From SG8-4 sp964562575 (GTDB lineage: Bacteria > Planctomycetota > Phycisphaerae > Sedimentisphaerales > Anaerobacaceae): a DNA stretch of 22,583 bases. Positions within the stretch are counted from its first letter, which is position 1; every line of letters starts with the position of its first letter. The DNA lies in NCBI GenBank assembly GCA_964562575.1, contig CAZLTY010000050.1, positions 1 to 22,583 of the forward strand. Direction: 5' to 3'. A program made the position numbers and the translations under genes. Under the pieces are notes generated by a model. That model was not told the origin of the DNA. It did not search any database and saw only the letters and a program-made list of their open reading frames with translations. Shown here piece after piece: positions 22,063 to 22,583 of this stretch.

Positions 22063-22079
22063 CCTTCTTCGAGCGAAGG
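22063..22079 (+). promoter_or_regulatory. Hairpin that would hide the ribosome-binding site of the pseudopilin-like gene
   Basis: CCTTC (22063-22067) and GAAGG (22075-22079) form a 5-bp stem with a 7-nt loop. The right arm is part of the AAGGAG ribosome site used for ATG 22089, so the stem would compete with ribosome binding. Confidence 0.4.
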
Positions 22080-22088
22080 AGAACAACA

Positions 22089-22538
22089 ATGTGCAGGCGA
22101 AAAGGTTTCACGTTAATAGAGCTTCTGGTGGTGATTGCGATTATTGCGCTGCTGTTGTCGATCCTCATGCCGGCCTTGAGCCGCGTCAAGAAGCAGGCCA
22201 GAGGTGTCGCCTGCCAGGCGAACCTGCACCAGTGGAGTCTCATATATAAGTTGTATTGCGATGACAACGACGGCAACTGGCTCAGCGGCCGCGGCGGCGG
22301 CAGCGGTCGCTGGTGGTTCCAGCCTATAACCGACCTCTACACGGTCGAGGAGAAAATCCGCGTCTGCCCGCAGGCGACCAAGCCTCCCGCCTCCGGCAAC
22401 ATCGGCAACTGGGCCAACCACGCCTGGCAGACGGGCAACCGCGGCACTACAGACTACTACGTCGGTAGCTACGGGCCGAACGGCTGGATGTGCAACGTAC
22501 CGGCCGGCCAGACCAGCATGTGGGGCCGAAGCCCATAG
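22089..22538 (+). CDS. Pseudopilin-like protein with type IV prepilin N-terminus, probably C-terminally truncated
   Basis: Predicted 149-residue protein. The prepilin signature KGFTLIELLVVIAIIALLLSILMPAL at its start has the peptidase cleavage site between Gly6 and Phe7 and Glu at position 5 of the mature form, followed by the helix that anchors the pseudopilus. The globular part (CQANLHQWSLIYKLYCDDNDGNWL, then a Gly-rich loop and WWFQPITDLYT) resembles the large family of planctomycete proteins with this N-terminus. Most of these are well over 200 residues and continue beyond the YYVGSYGPNGWMCN segment, whereas this one stops at MWGRSP. The continuation does not appear in another frame. AAGGAG lies 7 nt before ATG 22089. 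It would be processed by a prepilin peptidase and could be a substrate of the secretion system of the GspE-like ATPase. Confidence 0.85.
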   Translation: MCRRKGFTLIELLVVIAIIALLLSILMPALSRVKKQARGVACQANLHQWSLIYKLYCDDNDGNWLSGRGGGSGRWWFQPITDLYTVEEKIRVCPQATKPPASGNIGNWANHAWQTGNRGTTDYYVGSYGPNGWMCNVPAGQTSMWGRSP

Positions 22539-22540
22539 GT

Positions 22541-22564
22541 GTTAAGCTAAGCTGACGTTTTTTT
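22541..22564 (+). terminator. Weak possible Rho-independent terminator
   Basis: GTTAAGC, loop TAA and GCTGAC form a short imperfect stem (one bulge, one wobble) followed at once by seven T residues (22558-22564). It starts 2 nt after the stop of the pseudopilin-like gene. The T-run and position are good; the stem is weak. Confidence 0.35.
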
Positions 22565-22583
22565 GGCCGATTGGTTTGCTATC

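Larger units (their letters stand above)
21400..22088. other. Repeat-rich intergenic region
   Basis: A gap of almost 700 bases in which no frame has a ribosome site or recognisable protein; the short frames seen here are repeat translations. It holds an inverted repeat pair (21427-21469 and 21803-21839), TTTAGGG heptamers, a GC hairpin, an octamer doublet and a long drifting heptamer array between them, and then the promoter region of the pseudopilin-like gene. The stretch 21842-21989 shows only a hairpin at 21918-21933. Confidence 0.7.

Overview
The window looks like chromosomal DNA of an anaerobic planctomycete, most likely of the Phycisphaerae / Sedimentisphaerales type. The evidence is the gene content: formylglycine-type sulfatases with Tat-like leaders, a ThuA-like secreted protein, a large HzsA-related multihaem protein, a tungsten aldehyde:ferredoxin oxidoreductase with its MoaD-like partner, a pseudopilin-like protein, and an ECF sigma operon with a CpxP-like sensor. 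No database search was possible, so the taxonomic call is an inference.

Layout. (1) 1-2378, minus strand: a GspE/PilB secretion ATPase cut off by the left edge, a glycine-rich secreted protein upstream of it, and a 62-residue small protein. (2) 2683-6707, plus strand: an extended -10 promoter, an ECF sigma factor, a small one-TM protein and a one-TM LTxxQ protein in overlapping frames (an architecture like CnrH/CnrY/CnrX), then a ThuA-domain protein and a sulfatase. (3) 6704-8804, minus strand: aldehyde:ferredoxin oxidoreductase plus MoaD/ThiS-like protein under a good sigma-70 promoter. (4) 8860-11955, plus strand: HzsA-related beta-propeller protein with three CxxCH haem sites. (5) 19147 down to 11949, minus strand: a nucleotide-sugar/polysaccharide locus (WbpA-like dehydrogenase, DegT/WbpE-like aminotransferase, NusG/RfaH/LoaP-like elongation factor, UDP-glucose dehydrogenase, small membrane protein, UDP-glucuronate 4-epimerase-like protein, CrcB, and a truncated sulfatase). 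(6) 19168-20354, plus strand: ATP-grasp protein. (7) 20401-21357, minus strand: class I mannose-6-phosphate isomerase. (8) 21400-22088: a repeat-rich gap, then a pseudopilin-like protein that ends early.

The most interesting signal is a 108-nt leader present twice in opposite orientations, in front of the UDP-glucose dehydrogenase (15938-16045, minus) and in front of the ATP-grasp gene (19168-19275, plus). The copies agree at roughly four of five positions by eye, have the same length up to the ATG, and can form the same two competing stems. A NusG paralogue is encoded immediately upstream of one copy. Together they could form a dedicated RNA-guided antitermination or leader-control system for surface polysaccharide genes.

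The second signal is a set of drifting heptamer arrays (strict 7-nt period, changing sequence). They lie in the 21.5-21.75 kb gap, at the manA stop codon, and inside the 5' end of the ATP-grasp gene, where they appear to have added or rewritten an N-terminal extension.
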